DNA of 64,000 bases from CAVQWT01 sp963717705 (GTDB taxonomy: Bacteria; Pseudomonadota; Gammaproteobacteria; Burkholderiales; Casimicrobiaceae), in contig CAVQWT010000006.1 of NCBI GenBank assembly GCA_963717705.1, forward strand, positions 372,001 to 436,000. Reading direction: 5' to 3'. The notes under the pieces were generated by a model that ran no database searches, was not told the origin of the DNA, and worked only from the letters and a program-made list of their open reading frames with translations. Within the stretch, counting starts at the first letter, position 1, and every line of letters starts with the position of its first letter. The position numbers and the translations under genes were made by a program. This document shows positions 8,848 through 17,834 of the stretch, in pieces.

Positions 8848-10365
8848 TCAGCGCCTCGCCGCCGGCGCGGCGGCGGGCAGCGGCATGGGCGGCGGCGTGA
8901 CGACCGTGCCCTGGATCTCGACCAGCAGGCGCTTGAAGTCCGGCGACTCCCGGATGATCCGGCCGGCCGCGGTGCGCAGGCGGTCGACCTGGTCGGGCGT
9001 CAGCACGAAGGACGTCGGCAGGTCGTTGAGCAGCCGGCGCTCGTCGGCGTTCGTCAGCGCGCTGAACGAGACGTCGATCGGGTAGATGTCGATGTCGGGC
9101 ACCGAGCCGACCTGCGACAGCACCGGGTGGCCCCCGCCCGCAAACGCCCCCGCCGCGCGCAGTTGCCGGTAGACCTTCCAGCGCGCGATGATGTCCTTCA
9201 GCAGCTCGACCGCCTCGTACGAGTAGCGGTCGATGGGCACGCCGGTCGCCTTGAGCAGGATCACGAGGTCGGAAGGAGGCCGCTCGCGCCGGTCCCAGTC
9301 GGTCTCGGGGACCGACAGCGAGTTGACGACGACCACGACGATGCGCTTGAGCGAATGGATGATCGGGCCGTTGCGGACGGCGTCCGAGGCCTCGACCTGC
9401 TCCAGTGCCTCCAGCACGCCGCGCACGCCGAGGTTGTCGGCGAGGCCGCCGTCGACGAGGTGCAGGTACGGGCGGTTGACGCCGTCCTGGAACGAATCGA
9501 GCTCCTTGAAGCGCTGCAGCGCGCGGCCCGCCGGGCGCGACGGGTTGTTCGGGTCCTCCATCTGGCGCGCCCACCGCGGCTTGCGGTAGCCGCAGGTGCC
9601 GCCGTAGTTGTTGATCGTCACCGGCGACAGCACCAGCGGGACCGCCGACGACGCAGCGGCGGCGCGCGACAGCGGCACCTTGGCGAGGTCCGTGCAGATG
9701 AAGTCGAAGTCGCCCTGCGTGAAGGTGAGGCGCGAGCCGGTCGAGATGTCGGTGGCCGTCACCATCGCCGTCGGGCCGGGCCGTGCCATCAGGTCGGCGA
9801 AGGTCGCGTTCCCGAACAGGATCTCGTCGTAGAGCTGCGCCGCCATTTCCGAGCGGCCCCAGCCTTCGGACCACAGCGCCGACCAGTTGCCCGGCGACAG
9901 CGTCCGCGCGAGCAGCTCTCCCTGGACGTCGCGCTTGAGAAACGCCTGCTCGTAGGTGTCGAACAGCTTCTCGCCGTGCAGCGCGTAGGCGAGCGCGGTG
10001 AAGCTTCCGCCGGAGACGCCGGTAATCAGGTCGACCTCGTCGAGCAGGCGGGTCCGCCTGCCGCCGACGACGATCTCGGTGCGCCGCAACTCCTCGAGCA
10101 CGCCGTAGCTGAACGCCGCGGCGCGCGTGCCGCCGCCGGAAAAGGCGAGTATGACCAGCGTCTGCTTGTCCTGGTCGAACTTTGCCCTCGTTTCGAACCG
10201 GTAGCCGTTCGCGGGATGCGACTTCTCGATCGGTGGGTTGATCGGTCGCGAGGCGCAGCCGGCGAGCACCAGCGCGAGCGCGGCCAGCAGCCAGCGCTGG
10301 AAGTGAAAGCGGGCAAAGTACCGGGGGTCGCATTGCAGGGCCTGTGGGCGATGGGGCAACTGCAT
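8848..10365 (-). CDS. Patatin-like phospholipase lipoprotein
   Basis: About 505 residues. The N-terminus carries a lipoprotein signal (WLLAALALVLAGC lipobox), so the mature protein is probably membrane anchored in the periplasm or outer membrane. Patatin catalytic features: oxyanion loop FSGGGTRAAAFSYG, nucleophile elbow GVSGGS, and catalytic Asp in VDGGLADN. A conserved lipid acyl hydrolase role is inferred. The start at 10365 is the only in-frame ATG close to the signal peptide. A second ATG lies at 10395. A perfect TATAAT abuts the 10365 ATG, which complicates start choice. It is followed by the ALDH gene on the same strand. Confidence 0.88.
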   Translation of the reverse strand: MQLPHRPQALQCDPRYFARFHFQRWLLAALALVLAGCASRPINPPIEKSHPANGYRFETRAKFDQDKQTLVILAFSGGGTRAAAFSYGVLEELRRTEIVVGGRRTRLLDEVDLITGVSGGSFTALAYALHGEKLFDTYEQAFLKRDVQGELLARTLSPGNWSALWSEGWGRSEMAAQLYDEILFGNATFADLMARPGPTAMVTATDISTGSRLTFTQGDFDFICTDLAKVPLSRAAAASSAVPLVLSPVTINNYGGTCGYRKPRWARQMEDPNNPSRPAGRALQRFKELDSFQDGVNRPYLHLVDGGLADNLGVRGVLEALEQVEASDAVRNGPIIHSLKRIVVVVVNSLSVPETDWDRRERPPSDLVILLKATGVPIDRYSYEAVELLKDIIARWKVYRQLRAAGAFAGGGHPVLSQVGSVPDIDIYPIDVSFSALTNADERRLLNDLPTSFVLTPDQVDRLRTAAGRIIRESPDFKRLLVEIQGTVVTPPPMPLPAAAPAARR

Positions 10366-10437
10366 ATTATAGCTTCGCGTGCAGGCGGCCTCCATCCGGT
10401 GCCCGCTCCCGCGCCCGTCCCCGCGCGAGCGGGCGGG

Positions 10438-11310
10438 TCAGCCCGGCGCCCGCCGCATGATCAGCACCGTGCCCGCGACGATCAGCGCCGCCCCGGCGAG
10501 CATCGGGCCGGTGACCGACTCGCCGAGGAATAGCGCGCCCCACAGCATGCCGAACACCGGGATCAGGAAGGTGACGGTCATCGTCCGCGTCGGCCCGAGG
10601 TCCGACATCAGCCGGAAATACAGCAGGTAGGCGATGCTGCTGCACATCAGCGCGAGCCCCAGTACCGCCGCGACGATCGGCAGCGTCACCGGACCGATCG
10701 GCGGGGCCGCCGGCAGCAGCGGCAGCAGCGCGGCGCCGGCCGCGAGCTGGCTCCAGGCGGCGACGCCCCGCGGCGGCGCTGCCGCGGCGCGCCGTTTGAC
10801 GTAGACACCGGTCGCGGCGTAGCAGAACGTGGCGGCAAGGCAAGCCGCCGTCGCCAGCAGCACGCGCGCATCGACGACGACGGGACCGGCGCGCGTCACC
10901 AGCGCGACGCCGGCCATGCCCACCGCCAGACCGACGAGCTTGCGCACGGTGAGCCGCTCGCCGAGCCAGATCGCGCCCAGCACGGCGCTGAACAGCGGCG
11001 CGGTGGCGTTGAGTATCGCCGAATACGACGCGGGCAGCGTCAGCGCGGCCCACCCGAACAGCACGAACGGGATCGCCGAATTCACGACGCCGATCACCGC
11101 GTAGTGGCGGCCGTGCCGGGCCAGCCCCGCATCGAAGCCGATGACGCGCAGCCAGGCGACCAGCGCCAGCCCGCCGATGATCACCCGCGACGCCGCGGTC
11201 GCCACCGGCCCCAGCACCGGCGCCAGGATGCGGAAGAAGTAGAAGCTCGCGCCCCAGATCGCCGCCAGCGTCACCAGCCGCGCGACGTCGGCGCCGGCGA
11301 GCGGCCTCAA
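10438..11310 (-). CDS. EamA/DMT family transporter
   Basis: About 290 residues with ten membrane helices in two EamA repeats (first ending near GERLTVRKLVGLAVGMAGV, second near GESVTGPMLAGAALIVAG). Drug/metabolite superfamily inner-membrane permease, substrate unknown. The chosen TTG start at 11310 overlaps the ogt stop (TTGA), giving the expected length. A GTG twelve codons on is the alternative. It is the last gene of a three-gene operon with the alkylation repair genes, all joined by 4-bp overlaps. Confidence 0.82.
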   Translation of the reverse strand: MRPLAGADVARLVTLAAIWGASFYFFRILAPVLGPVATAASRVIIGGLALVAWLRVIGFDAGLARHGRHYAVIGVVNSAIPFVLFGWAALTLPASYSAILNATAPLFSAVLGAIWLGERLTVRKLVGLAVGMAGVALVTRAGPVVVDARVLLATAACLAATFCYAATGVYVKRRAAAAPPRGVAAWSQLAAGAALLPLLPAAPPIGPVTLPIVAAVLGLALMCSSIAYLLYFRLMSDLGPTRTMTVTFLIPVFGMLWGALFLGESVTGPMLAGAALIVAGTVLIMRRAPG

Positions 11311-11846
11311 GCGCGCGCCCCCTCGCGCGGCGGCGGCGCGACGATTCCGCTCTCGAGCAGCAGCAGCCACTCCTTGCGCGCGAGGCCGCCCGCGTAGCCG
11401 GTCAGCGAGCCGTCGGCGCCGACGATCCGGTGGCACGGAATGACGATCGACACCGGGTTGCGGCCGTTCGCGGCGCCGGTCGCGCGGACGGCACGGGGGC
11501 GGTCGATGGCGGCGGCGATCGCGGCGTAGCTCGCGGTCGCGCCGTAGGGCACCGTCCGCAGCGCGCGCCACACGGCCTGCTGGAACGGCGTGCCTTCGGG
11601 CGCGACGGCGACGTCGAATGCACGCCGCCGGCCGGCGAAATATTCGGCCAGCTCGCGCGCGAGCTGGCGCAGCACGGGATCCTGCGGCGCGCGCCGCCAG
11701 CCGGCGGCCGGCATCGGCGCGTGCGGCCCGTCGCCGAACCAGAGGCCGGTGATCGCGTCGCCGCGCGCGCAGGCGAGCAGCGGTCCCAGCGGGCTGTCCA
11801 GTCGGGCATAGACGGTCTCGGTGTCAACAGCGGTCGGCAAGCTCAT
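11307..11846 (-). CDS. ogt: Methylated-DNA--protein-cysteine S-methyltransferase
   Basis: 179-residue suicide DNA repair protein that removes O6-alkylguanine lesions onto its own cysteine. The active-site motif IPCHRIVG and the helix-turn-helix region (GTPFQQAVWRAL...VPYGATASYAAIA) are intact, as is the AANGRNP loop. It overlaps the Ada/AlkA gene by 4 bp (ATGA) and the EamA gene by 4 bp, so translation is probably coupled. The start at 11846 is set by the ATGA overlap. Ogt and Ada-type C-terminal domains are similar, but the missing regulatory part makes Ogt the better name. Confidence 0.93.
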   Translation of the reverse strand: MSLPTAVDTETVYARLDSPLGPLLACARGDAITGLWFGDGPHAPMPAAGWRRAPQDPVLRQLARELAEYFAGRRRAFDVAVAPEGTPFQQAVWRALRTVPYGATASYAAIAAAIDRPRAVRATGAANGRNPVSIVIPCHRIVGADGSLTGYAGGLARKEWLLLLESGIVAPPPREGARA

Positions 11847-13441
11847 CGGGCGGCTCCCTGGTCGTTGGCAGGCACCGGCGCGGTCGCGCCCGCCCACAGG
11901 TGAAGGACCGCGTACGCGCGCCACGGCCGCCATCGCTCGGCGCGCGCGCGTGCCTGCGCGGGGGTCGCGGGCTTGTCGGTGCCCAGCGCACGACGCACGA
12001 TCAGGTCGCCGTCGAGGAAGGCGTCGGGCCAGCGCAGCGCGCGCAGGGCGATGTACTGCGCGGTCCACGGACCCACGCCGGGCAGCGCGGTCAGCGCCGC
12101 CAGCGTGGCTTCGAGGTCGACCGGCCGCTCGAGCACGACGTCGCCGCGCTCGACGGCACCGGCGAGCGCGACGATCGTGCGCGCGCGTGCGCCGGTGAAG
12201 CCAAGCGCCGCGAGCGCCCGGGGCGGCGCGGCGGCCAGCGTCGCCGCGGTCGGGAACAGGCGGCGGTCCGCGGCGCCGCGGCCGGCGACCGCGTCGACCA
12301 GCGGCGCGCCGAACGCGGCCGCCAGGCGCGTCAGCAGCGTGCGCGCGGCGGCGACCGTGATCTGCTGCCCGGCGACGGCGCGCACGGCGAGCTCGAACGG
12401 ATCGCAGGTGCCGGGCACGCGCAGTCCGGGCCGCGCGGCGGCGAGCGGTCCCAGTGCCGCCGCGACCGCGGCCGGATCGCAGCCGAGGTCGAACGCCGGC
12501 TTCACCCTCGCCAGCACCGCCGGCACCGCGCGGGCGAGCGACGGCGACAGCGACACCGACAGCGCATCGCGCCGCGGCGCCCTGCGGACTTCGATCGTCC
12601 CCGTGTGCGTCGCGCCGCGAGACTCCACCGCGAGCGTGCGGCGATACGTCGTCGCGGTGACGGCCTCGACGCCGCCGATCGCGCGGGCCGCCAGGAAGCC
12701 AAGCATCGCGGCGAAGTCGTACGGCGGCCGGTACGCGAGCTCGAACACCAGCGGCTGGTCGGCCGCGGACGGCCCGGCGGTCGTCGCGCCCCCTCCGGCG
12801 CCGGCGACCCGCGGGGTCGCGGCGGTTCCGGCGGCGCGCTCACGCCCCGGATTCGCGGCCGTCGAAGCCGCCGCGCCGGCGCCGCGCTGCGGGCGCAGCG
12901 CCCCCGGCGCCATCCGGTAGCGCGCGCGGAACAGCGCGTTGAAGCGGCGGACGCTGGCGAAGCCGCTGGCGTACGCGACGTCGGTGACCGGCAGCGCGGT
13001 GTCGGTGAGCAACCGCTTGGCCAGCAGCAGCCGCTGCGTCTGCGCGTACTCGACCGGCGACACGCCGAACGCGTCGGCGAACACGCGGCGCAGATGCCGC
13101 GCGGTGACGCCGATGCGCGCGGCGAGGCCGTCGACGCCCCCGTTCGCGAGCGCGCCGTCCTCGATCAGGTCGGCCGCCGCCTGCGCCAGCCGAGCCGGCG
13201 CGTCGATGCCGGCGTGTCCCGGCGCCAGCTCCGGCCGGCAGCGCAGGCAGGGACGAAAGCCGGCGACCTCGGCGGCAGCCGCGTTGCCGAAGTAGCGGCA
13301 GTTCTCGCGGCGCGGCGTCCGCACGCTGCACACGGGGCGACAGTAGATGCGCGTCGACGTGACGCCGACGAAGAAGTGCCCGTCGAAGCGCGCGTCGTGG
13401 GTCGACAGCGCGCGGTAGCAGGCATCGGGATCGAGCGGCAT
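11843..13441 (-). CDS. Ada-type regulator fused to DNA-3-methyladenine glycosylase II (AlkA)
   Basis: 532 residues. Residues 1-85 form the Ada methylphosphotriester-acceptor zinc domain (YCRPVC ... CRPCLRC-type cysteines, acceptor in IYCRPVC). Residues 90-190 form an AraC helix-turn-helix (VTDVAYASGFASVRRFNALF). The remainder is AlkA: N-terminal sheet domain (PPYDFAAMLGFLAARAIGG), then the HhH-GPD fold with VAGQQITVAAARTLL, LPGVGPWTAQYIALRAL and catalytic Asp in FLDGDLIVRRAL. It excises alkylated purines and probably activates its own operon after methylation. An Ala/Gly-rich linker lies between the halves. First gene of the ada/alkA-ogt-eamA operon. Confidence 0.92.
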   Translation of the reverse strand: MPLDPDACYRALSTHDARFDGHFFVGVTSTRIYCRPVCSVRTPRRENCRYFGNAAAAEVAGFRPCLRCRPELAPGHAGIDAPARLAQAAADLIEDGALANGGVDGLAARIGVTARHLRRVFADAFGVSPVEYAQTQRLLLAKRLLTDTALPVTDVAYASGFASVRRFNALFRARYRMAPGALRPQRGAGAAASTAANPGRERAAGTAATPRVAGAGGGATTAGPSAADQPLVFELAYRPPYDFAAMLGFLAARAIGGVEAVTATTYRRTLAVESRGATHTGTIEVRRAPRRDALSVSLSPSLARAVPAVLARVKPAFDLGCDPAAVAAALGPLAAARPGLRVPGTCDPFELAVRAVAGQQITVAAARTLLTRLAAAFGAPLVDAVAGRGAADRRLFPTAATLAAAPPRALAALGFTGARARTIVALAGAVERGDVVLERPVDLEATLAALTALPGVGPWTAQYIALRALRWPDAFLDGDLIVRRALGTDKPATPAQARARAERWRPWRAYAVLHLWAGATAPVPANDQGAAR

Positions 13442-13592
13442 GCCGGCATTATCGCCCGCGCTCCCCGCGGCCGCTCGCCGTTTTCGGACCTGGTATTCGC
13501 GGTCGCCGGCGGCGCTGCCGACCCTGTTCGCGGCCCGGTCATTGCTCGCGCCGGGCGCCACTGTCCCGCCGCCGCGGGCGGCGAAGCTCCCG

Positions 13593-13598
13593 CATAAT
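13593..13598 (+). promoter_or_regulatory. Possible -10 box for the ABC importer operon
   Basis: CATAAT, five of six bases to the sigma-70 -10 consensus, 40 bp upstream of the substrate-binding protein start in the 196-bp divergent gap with the Ada/AlkA gene. No convincing -35 element was seen. Confidence 0.35.
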
Positions 13599-13637
13599 CG
13601 CGGCTTGGCCCGGCCTTCCTTTCCGGAGAACGCCCGC

Positions 13638-14627
13638 ATGACTCACCGCCCGTTTCGCGCCGTCGCCGGCGCGCTCCTGCTGTCCGTGGCGCTGCTGCCG
13701 GTCGCCGCGAACGCGCAGGCCCCCGACCGCATCGTGTTCGCCACCGACTGGCTGGCGCAGGCCGAGCACGGCGGCTTCTACCAGGCGCTCGCCGAAGGCA
13801 CCTACCGAAAGCACGGCCTCGAGGTGACGATCCGCCAGGGCGGGCCGCAGGTCAACGGCCTGCAGCTGCTCGCCGCGGGGCAGCTCGACGTCGCGATGGG
13901 CGACGCGCTGCAGGCGCTGTCGGCGGTCGAGCAGGACGTGCCCGTCGTCGCCGTCGCGGCCACCTTCCAGAAGAACCCGACGGTGCTGATCGCGCATCCC
14001 GGCGTGACCCGGCTCGAGGAGCTCAAGGGGCGGCCGATCGCGATCGGCGCCGCGGCGAACACGACGTTCTGGCCGTGGCTGAAGCAGAAATACGGCTTCG
14101 CCGACGAACAGAAACGCCCCTACGGCTTTTCGGTGCAGCCGTTCCTCGTCGACAAGACGCTGTCGCAGCAGGGATTCGCGACCTCCGAGCCGTTCTCGAT
14201 CGAGCAGGCCGGCATCCGGCCGGTCGTGTTCCTGCTCGCCGACCAGGGCTATCCGCCCTACTCCGAGGCGCTGATCGTCACCCGCGACACGCTGGGCAAA
14301 CGCGCCGACGCGCTCCGGCGTTTCGTCCGCGCGTCGGCCGAGGGCTGGAAGAGCTACCTCGCCAACCCGGGGCCCGGCAATGCGCTGATCCGCAAGGACA
14401 ACCCGCAGATGAGCGAAGCGCTGCTCGCGTACGGCGTGCGCAAGATGCGCGAGTACGCGATCGTCGAGGGCGGCGACGCGAAGACGCAGGGGCTGCTGAC
14501 GATGACCGCCGCGCGCTGGCAGGCGACGGTCGACTTCGTCCGCGGCGCGGGCCTCGCGAAGCCCGGCGTCGACTACGCGAAGGCGTGGACGCTCGACGTC
14601 GTCAAGGACGTGCGCGTGCTGCCGTGA
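13638..14627 (+). CDS. NMT1/THI5-like ABC transporter substrate-binding protein
   Basis: 329 residues with a Sec signal (LLLSVALLPVAANA-Q, cleavage near residue 27). The mature part is an NMT1/THI5-like periplasmic binding protein: FATDWLAQAEHGGFYQAL at the N-terminus, GGPQVNGLQLLAAGQLDVAMG and PIAIGAAANTTFW. Such proteins deliver thiamine precursors, riboflavin, nitrate, sulfonates or aromatic acids. The close D-W-x-x-x-x-H-G-G-F-Y pattern favours a pyrimidine or similar small ring compound, but that is inference. GGAGAA at 13624-13629 serves as ribosome-binding site. It is coupled to the ATPase by a GTGA overlap. Confidence 0.85.
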   Translation: MTHRPFRAVAGALLLSVALLPVAANAQAPDRIVFATDWLAQAEHGGFYQALAEGTYRKHGLEVTIRQGGPQVNGLQLLAAGQLDVAMGDALQALSAVEQDVPVVAVAATFQKNPTVLIAHPGVTRLEELKGRPIAIGAAANTTFWPWLKQKYGFADEQKRPYGFSVQPFLVDKTLSQQGFATSEPFSIEQAGIRPVVFLLADQGYPPYSEALIVTRDTLGKRADALRRFVRASAEGWKSYLANPGPGNALIRKDNPQMSEALLAYGVRKMREYAIVEGGDAKTQGLLTMTAARWQATVDFVRGAGLAKPGVDYAKAWTLDVVKDVRVLP

Positions 14628-15571
14628 GCGACGTCAGCGCGGCCACCGCCGCGGCGGGCGCGCCTCCGGGCGACGGCGCGGCAGCGACGGCGGCGGACGC
14701 GCGCGGACTCCACGCGCCGCCGGTCGTCGCGATCGCCGGCGCGAGCAAGACCTGGGGCGGCGGCACCCGCGCGCTGGCACCCGTCGACCTGTCGATCCAT
14801 CGCGGAGAGTTCGTCACGCTGCTGGGGCCGTCGGGTTGCGGCAAGTCGACGCTGCTGAACCTCGTCGCCGGCCTCGCCGCGCCGACGACGGGCACGCTGT
14901 CGTGGTGGGGCGGCGGCTTCGACGCGACGGGCGGCCCCGGCCGTCGCCTCGCGTTCGTGTTCCAGGCGCCGACGCTGATGCCGTGGGCGCGCGTCGACGC
15001 CAACGTGCGCCTGCCGCTCGACCTCGCCGGCGTCGCGCGCCCGCGCGCCGACGGCGAGGTCGGCGCGGCGCTCGCGCTGGTGGGCCTGACCGGCTTCGCG
15101 CGGCACTTTCCGCGCGAGCTGTCGGGCGGCATGCAGATGCGCGCGTCGATCGCCCGCGCGCTGGTCACGGCGCCCGACCTGCTGCTGATGGACGAGCCGT
15201 TCGGCGCGCTCGACGAGTTCACGCGGCAGCGGCTCGACGGCGAGCTGCTGGCGCTGTGGGCCGGCCGCGGACTGACCGTCGTCTTCGTCACCCACAGCAT
15301 CGCCGAGGCGGTGTTCCTGTCGACGCGCGTCGTCGTGATGGGCGCGCGGCCGGGGCGCGTGCTGGCGGAGGTCGCGATCGACGAGCCGTACCCGCGCGAC
15401 GATGCGTTCCGCCACTCGCCCGCGTTCGCCGCGCACGCGCGGCAGCTGTCCGCCTGCGTCGCCGCGGCGGGAGCCGACGCCGACGACGCGCCCGTGCACG
15501 GCGGGCGGCGCGGCGACGACGCCCGCTCCGCCGGCCGCACCGTGCACCCGTCGGGGCCGCGGGCACGATGA
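14624..15571 (+). CDS. ABC transporter ATP-binding protein (SsuB/TauB-like)
   Basis: 315 residues from the GTG overlapping the upstream stop. A 35-residue Ala-rich leader precedes the nucleotide-binding domain: Walker A GPSGCGKST, Q-loop FVFQAPTLMPW, signature LSGGMQMR, Walker B LLLMDEPFGALDE and H-switch VTHS. The MDEPFGALD and FVTHSIAEAVFLS motifs are typical of nitrate/sulfonate/taurine-type importers. A charged C-terminal tail of about 45 residues (rich in Asp, Arg and Gly) is longer than usual. It powers the adjacent permease at the cytoplasmic face of the membrane. Confidence 0.92.
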   Translation: MSDVSAATAAAGAPPGDGAAATAADARGLHAPPVVAIAGASKTWGGGTRALAPVDLSIHRGEFVTLLGPSGCGKSTLLNLVAGLAAPTTGTLSWWGGGFDATGGPGRRLAFVFQAPTLMPWARVDANVRLPLDLAGVARPRADGEVGAALALVGLTGFARHFPRELSGGMQMRASIARALVTAPDLLLMDEPFGALDEFTRQRLDGELLALWAGRGLTVVFVTHSIAEAVFLSTRVVVMGARPGRVLAEVAIDEPYPRDDAFRHSPAFAAHARQLSACVAAAGADADDAPVHGGRRGDDARSAGRTVHPSGPRAR

Positions 15572-15608
15572 GCCGCATCCGATGAGCCGCGATCGATGAG
15601 CCGCAATG
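15567..15608 (+). repeat. Three 14-bp tandem repeats, each with GATGAGCCGC
   Basis: Units begin at 15567, 15581 and 15595 and share GATGAGCCGC. ATGs at 15568, 15582 and 15596 fall in three different frames. The first forms the usual ATGA overlap with the ATPase stop but meets a stop after five codons (MSRIR). Only the third opens the permease. Confidence 0.9.
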
Positions 15609-16390
15609 ACGCGCGCTGGCTGCGCTGGACCGCGCCGGTGGCGGTCGCGATCGTCGCGCTCGCGGCCTGGCAGGCGCTGGTCGTCGCCTGGGACGTGCCG
15701 GCGTACCTGGTGCCCTCGCCGCTGCGGGTGGCGCAGACGCTCGTCGCCGACCGCACGCTGCTGCTCGAGTCGCTCGGCGTCACCGTCGGCATCGCGCTCG
15801 CCGCGCTGGCCGCCGCCACGCTGGTCGGTACCGCGATCGCGTTGCTGTTCGTGCAGAGCCGCTGGATCGAGGCGAGCTTCTTCCCCTACGCGATCCTGCT
15901 GCAGGTGACGCCGATCGTCGCGATCGCGCCGCTGATCATCATCTGGGTCCGCGACACGCGCACCGCGCTGATCCTGTGCGCGACCGTCGTCGCAATCTTC
16001 CCGATCATCTCCAACACGACGCTCGGCCTGCGCAGCGTCGACCCGGGGCTCCTCAACCTGTTCCGGCTCAATCGCGCGACGCGCTGGCAGACGCTGACGC
16101 GGCTGCGGATCCCTTCTGCGCTGCCCTACTTCTTCGGCGGGCTGCGGATCGCCGGCGGGCTTTCGCTGATCGGCGCCGTCGTCGCCGAGTTCGTCGCCGG
16201 CACCGGCGGCCAGGGCGCCGGGCTCGCCTACCAGATCCTGCTGGCCGGCATCCAGCTCAACATCCCGCGGCTGTTCGCGGCGCTGGTCCTGATCGCGCTG
16301 GCCGGGGTCGCGTTCTTCGCCGCGACCGTGTGGATCGCGCGATTGGCGCTGTCCCGGTGGCACGAGAGCGAACTCGCGCCCGGCGAATGA
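15596..16390 (+). CDS. ABC transporter permease (SsuC/ThiX-like)
   Basis: 264 residues with six predicted membrane helices and the binding-protein-dependent permease EAA loop (region around FRLNRATRWQTLTRLRIPSALPYFFGGLRIA, with the conserved L-P-x-x-x-x-G-L core). Inner-membrane channel subunit of the NMT1-type importer. The start at 15596 is the third of three repeated ATGAGCCGC units and the only one in frame. Last gene of the three-gene importer operon. Confidence 0.9.
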   Translation: MSRNDARWLRWTAPVAVAIVALAAWQALVVAWDVPAYLVPSPLRVAQTLVADRTLLLESLGVTVGIALAALAAATLVGTAIALLFVQSRWIEASFFPYAILLQVTPIVAIAPLIIIWVRDTRTALILCATVVAIFPIISNTTLGLRSVDPGLLNLFRLNRATRWQTLTRLRIPSALPYFFGGLRIAGGLSLIGAVVAEFVAGTGGQGAGLAYQILLAGIQLNIPRLFAALVLIALAGVAFFAATVWIARLALSRWHESELAPGE

Positions 16391-16556
16391 CCGGGGGCCG
16401 GAGACCGTCGGCGACCGGTCGCGGGCGCCGGCGTCACCCGCCAGGTTGCGCCCGGTCAAGCGAATTCATGGCGGCATCGGCAATAATCACGCCTTTTCGT
16501 GGCCGCAACGCGGCCACTCGCGCCCCGACCGTCGCGGCGCGTTCCAGGAGCAGAGG

Positions 16557-17210
16557 ATGAACCGAAAGATACTTCTCGTGGGCCTCGCCGTCGTGGTGGG
16601 GATGGCGGTCGCCGTCGGCGCGCTGATCTACGTCAGCGGGAAATCGCAGCCGTCGACGCAGGCCGTCGAGCGCACCCGGGGCAGCCTGGTGCAATTCTAT
16701 TCGCCCACGATCGGCAACCCCGAGGCCAAGGTGCACATCGTCGAGTTCATCGACCCCGCGTGCGAGACCTGCGCCACCTTCTACCCCTACGTCAAGCAGA
16801 TCATGGCGGCCAATCCCGACAAGGTCCGGCTGACGCTGCGCCTGGTGCCGTTCCACAAGGGTTCGGACTACGTGGTGAAGCTGCTGGAGGCCGCCCGCAA
16901 GCAGGGCAAGTTCTGGCCGGCGCTGGAGGCCCTGCTGGCCAACCAGTCGCAATGGGTTCGCAATCACACCGTGCTGCCGGAGTTTGCCTGGAAGCCGCTG
17001 GAGGGCCTGGGGTTGAACCTGGACCAGATGAAGGTCGACATGGCGTCACCCGAAATCGCGCAGCGGATCGAGCAGGAGCTCAACGACGCCAAGGCGCTGA
17101 AGGTGACCCAGACGCCGGAGTACTTCGTCAACGGCCGCCCGCTGCCGAGTTTCGGCCTGGAGCAGTTGCAGGCGCTGGTCCGGGACGAACTGCGGGCGGC
17201 TTACCGATGA
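16557..17210 (+). CDS. DsbA family thiol:disulfide interchange protein
   Basis: 217 residues. An uncleaved or cleaved N-terminal hydrophobic segment (KILLVGLAVVVGMAVAVGALIYV) is followed by a thioredoxin-like domain with the redox motif CETC (in FIDPACETCATFYPYV) and the cis-Pro loop TQTPEYFVNG. CETC differs from the classical CPHC and, with KVHIVEFIDPAC, suits a DsbA-like periplasmic oxidase paired with the downstream DsbB. A GGAGCAGAGG ribosome-binding site precedes the start. The stop overlaps dsbB (ATGA). An AATAAT -10-like box lies at 16482-16487. Confidence 0.88.
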   Translation: MNRKILLVGLAVVVGMAVAVGALIYVSGKSQPSTQAVERTRGSLVQFYSPTIGNPEAKVHIVEFIDPACETCATFYPYVKQIMAANPDKVRLTLRLVPFHKGSDYVVKLLEAARKQGKFWPALEALLANQSQWVRNHTVLPEFAWKPLEGLGLNLDQMKVDMASPEIAQRIEQELNDAKALKVTQTPEYFVNGRPLPSFGLEQLQALVRDELRAAYR

Positions 17211-17791
17211 GCATCCCCGAGAGCGCGCGGCATCCGCCCCAGTCCGGGCAGGCGCCCGCGAAGTCATCCGCGCTGATGCAAGCCGTGTCGCGCTTCGCCG
17301 CGTCGCCGGCGAAGGTCGCGACCGCGCTCGGACTCGTCTGCACCGGCCTCGTCGGCGCGAGCTTCTACGTCCAGCACGTGCTGGGCATCGATCCCTGCCC
17401 GCTGTGCATCGTCCAGCGGTTCACGTACCTCGGCCTGATACCGGTGTTCCTTGCCGCGGCCGTCGCGCCCGGCGGCGGGCGGGCGCAACGGGCGTTGCTC
17501 TGGACCGCCGGCACGCTGGCGCTGGGAGGGCTGGCGGTCGCGGGCTACCAGACGTACCTTCAGCTGTCGCCGGCGCCTGAGGCCGTGAGATGCAGCGCGA
17601 GCCTCGCGTACATGCTCGACAGCATGGCCTTCACCGAGGTACTGGCCCAGCTCCTTCGTGCCACCGGCGACTGCTCGGACACTTCCTTCACGATCCTCGG
17701 GCTCACCCTGGCGCAGGCGTCGGTGCTGGTGTTCCTCGGCTTCATCCTGACGCTGGCCCTGCTGCTCCGGCGCAAGGCGGCGCCGGCCTGA
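17207..17791 (+). CDS. dsbB: Disulfide bond formation protein DsbB family
   Basis: 194 residues, four membrane helices. It transfers electrons from a DsbA partner to quinone. The first periplasmic loop contains GIDPCPLCIVQRF, with the CPLC pair and the Arg needed for quinone contact. The second loop has Cys in AVRCSASL and RATGDCSDTSF. A 35-residue N-terminal extension precedes the first helix, and the charged C-terminus RRKAAPA is cytoplasmic. It is translationally coupled to the DsbA-like gene, so the two probably form a dedicated oxidation pair. Confidence 0.9.
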   Translation: MSIPESARHPPQSGQAPAKSSALMQAVSRFAASPAKVATALGLVCTGLVGASFYVQHVLGIDPCPLCIVQRFTYLGLIPVFLAAAVAPGGGRAQRALLWTAGTLALGGLAVAGYQTYLQLSPAPEAVRCSASLAYMLDSMAFTEVLAQLLRATGDCSDTSFTILGLTLAQASVLVFLGFILTLALLLRRKAAPA

Positions 17792-17834
17792 ACTCCGGCG
17801 GGAAGGACTGCACGGGGGCGACGCACTCGGACAC

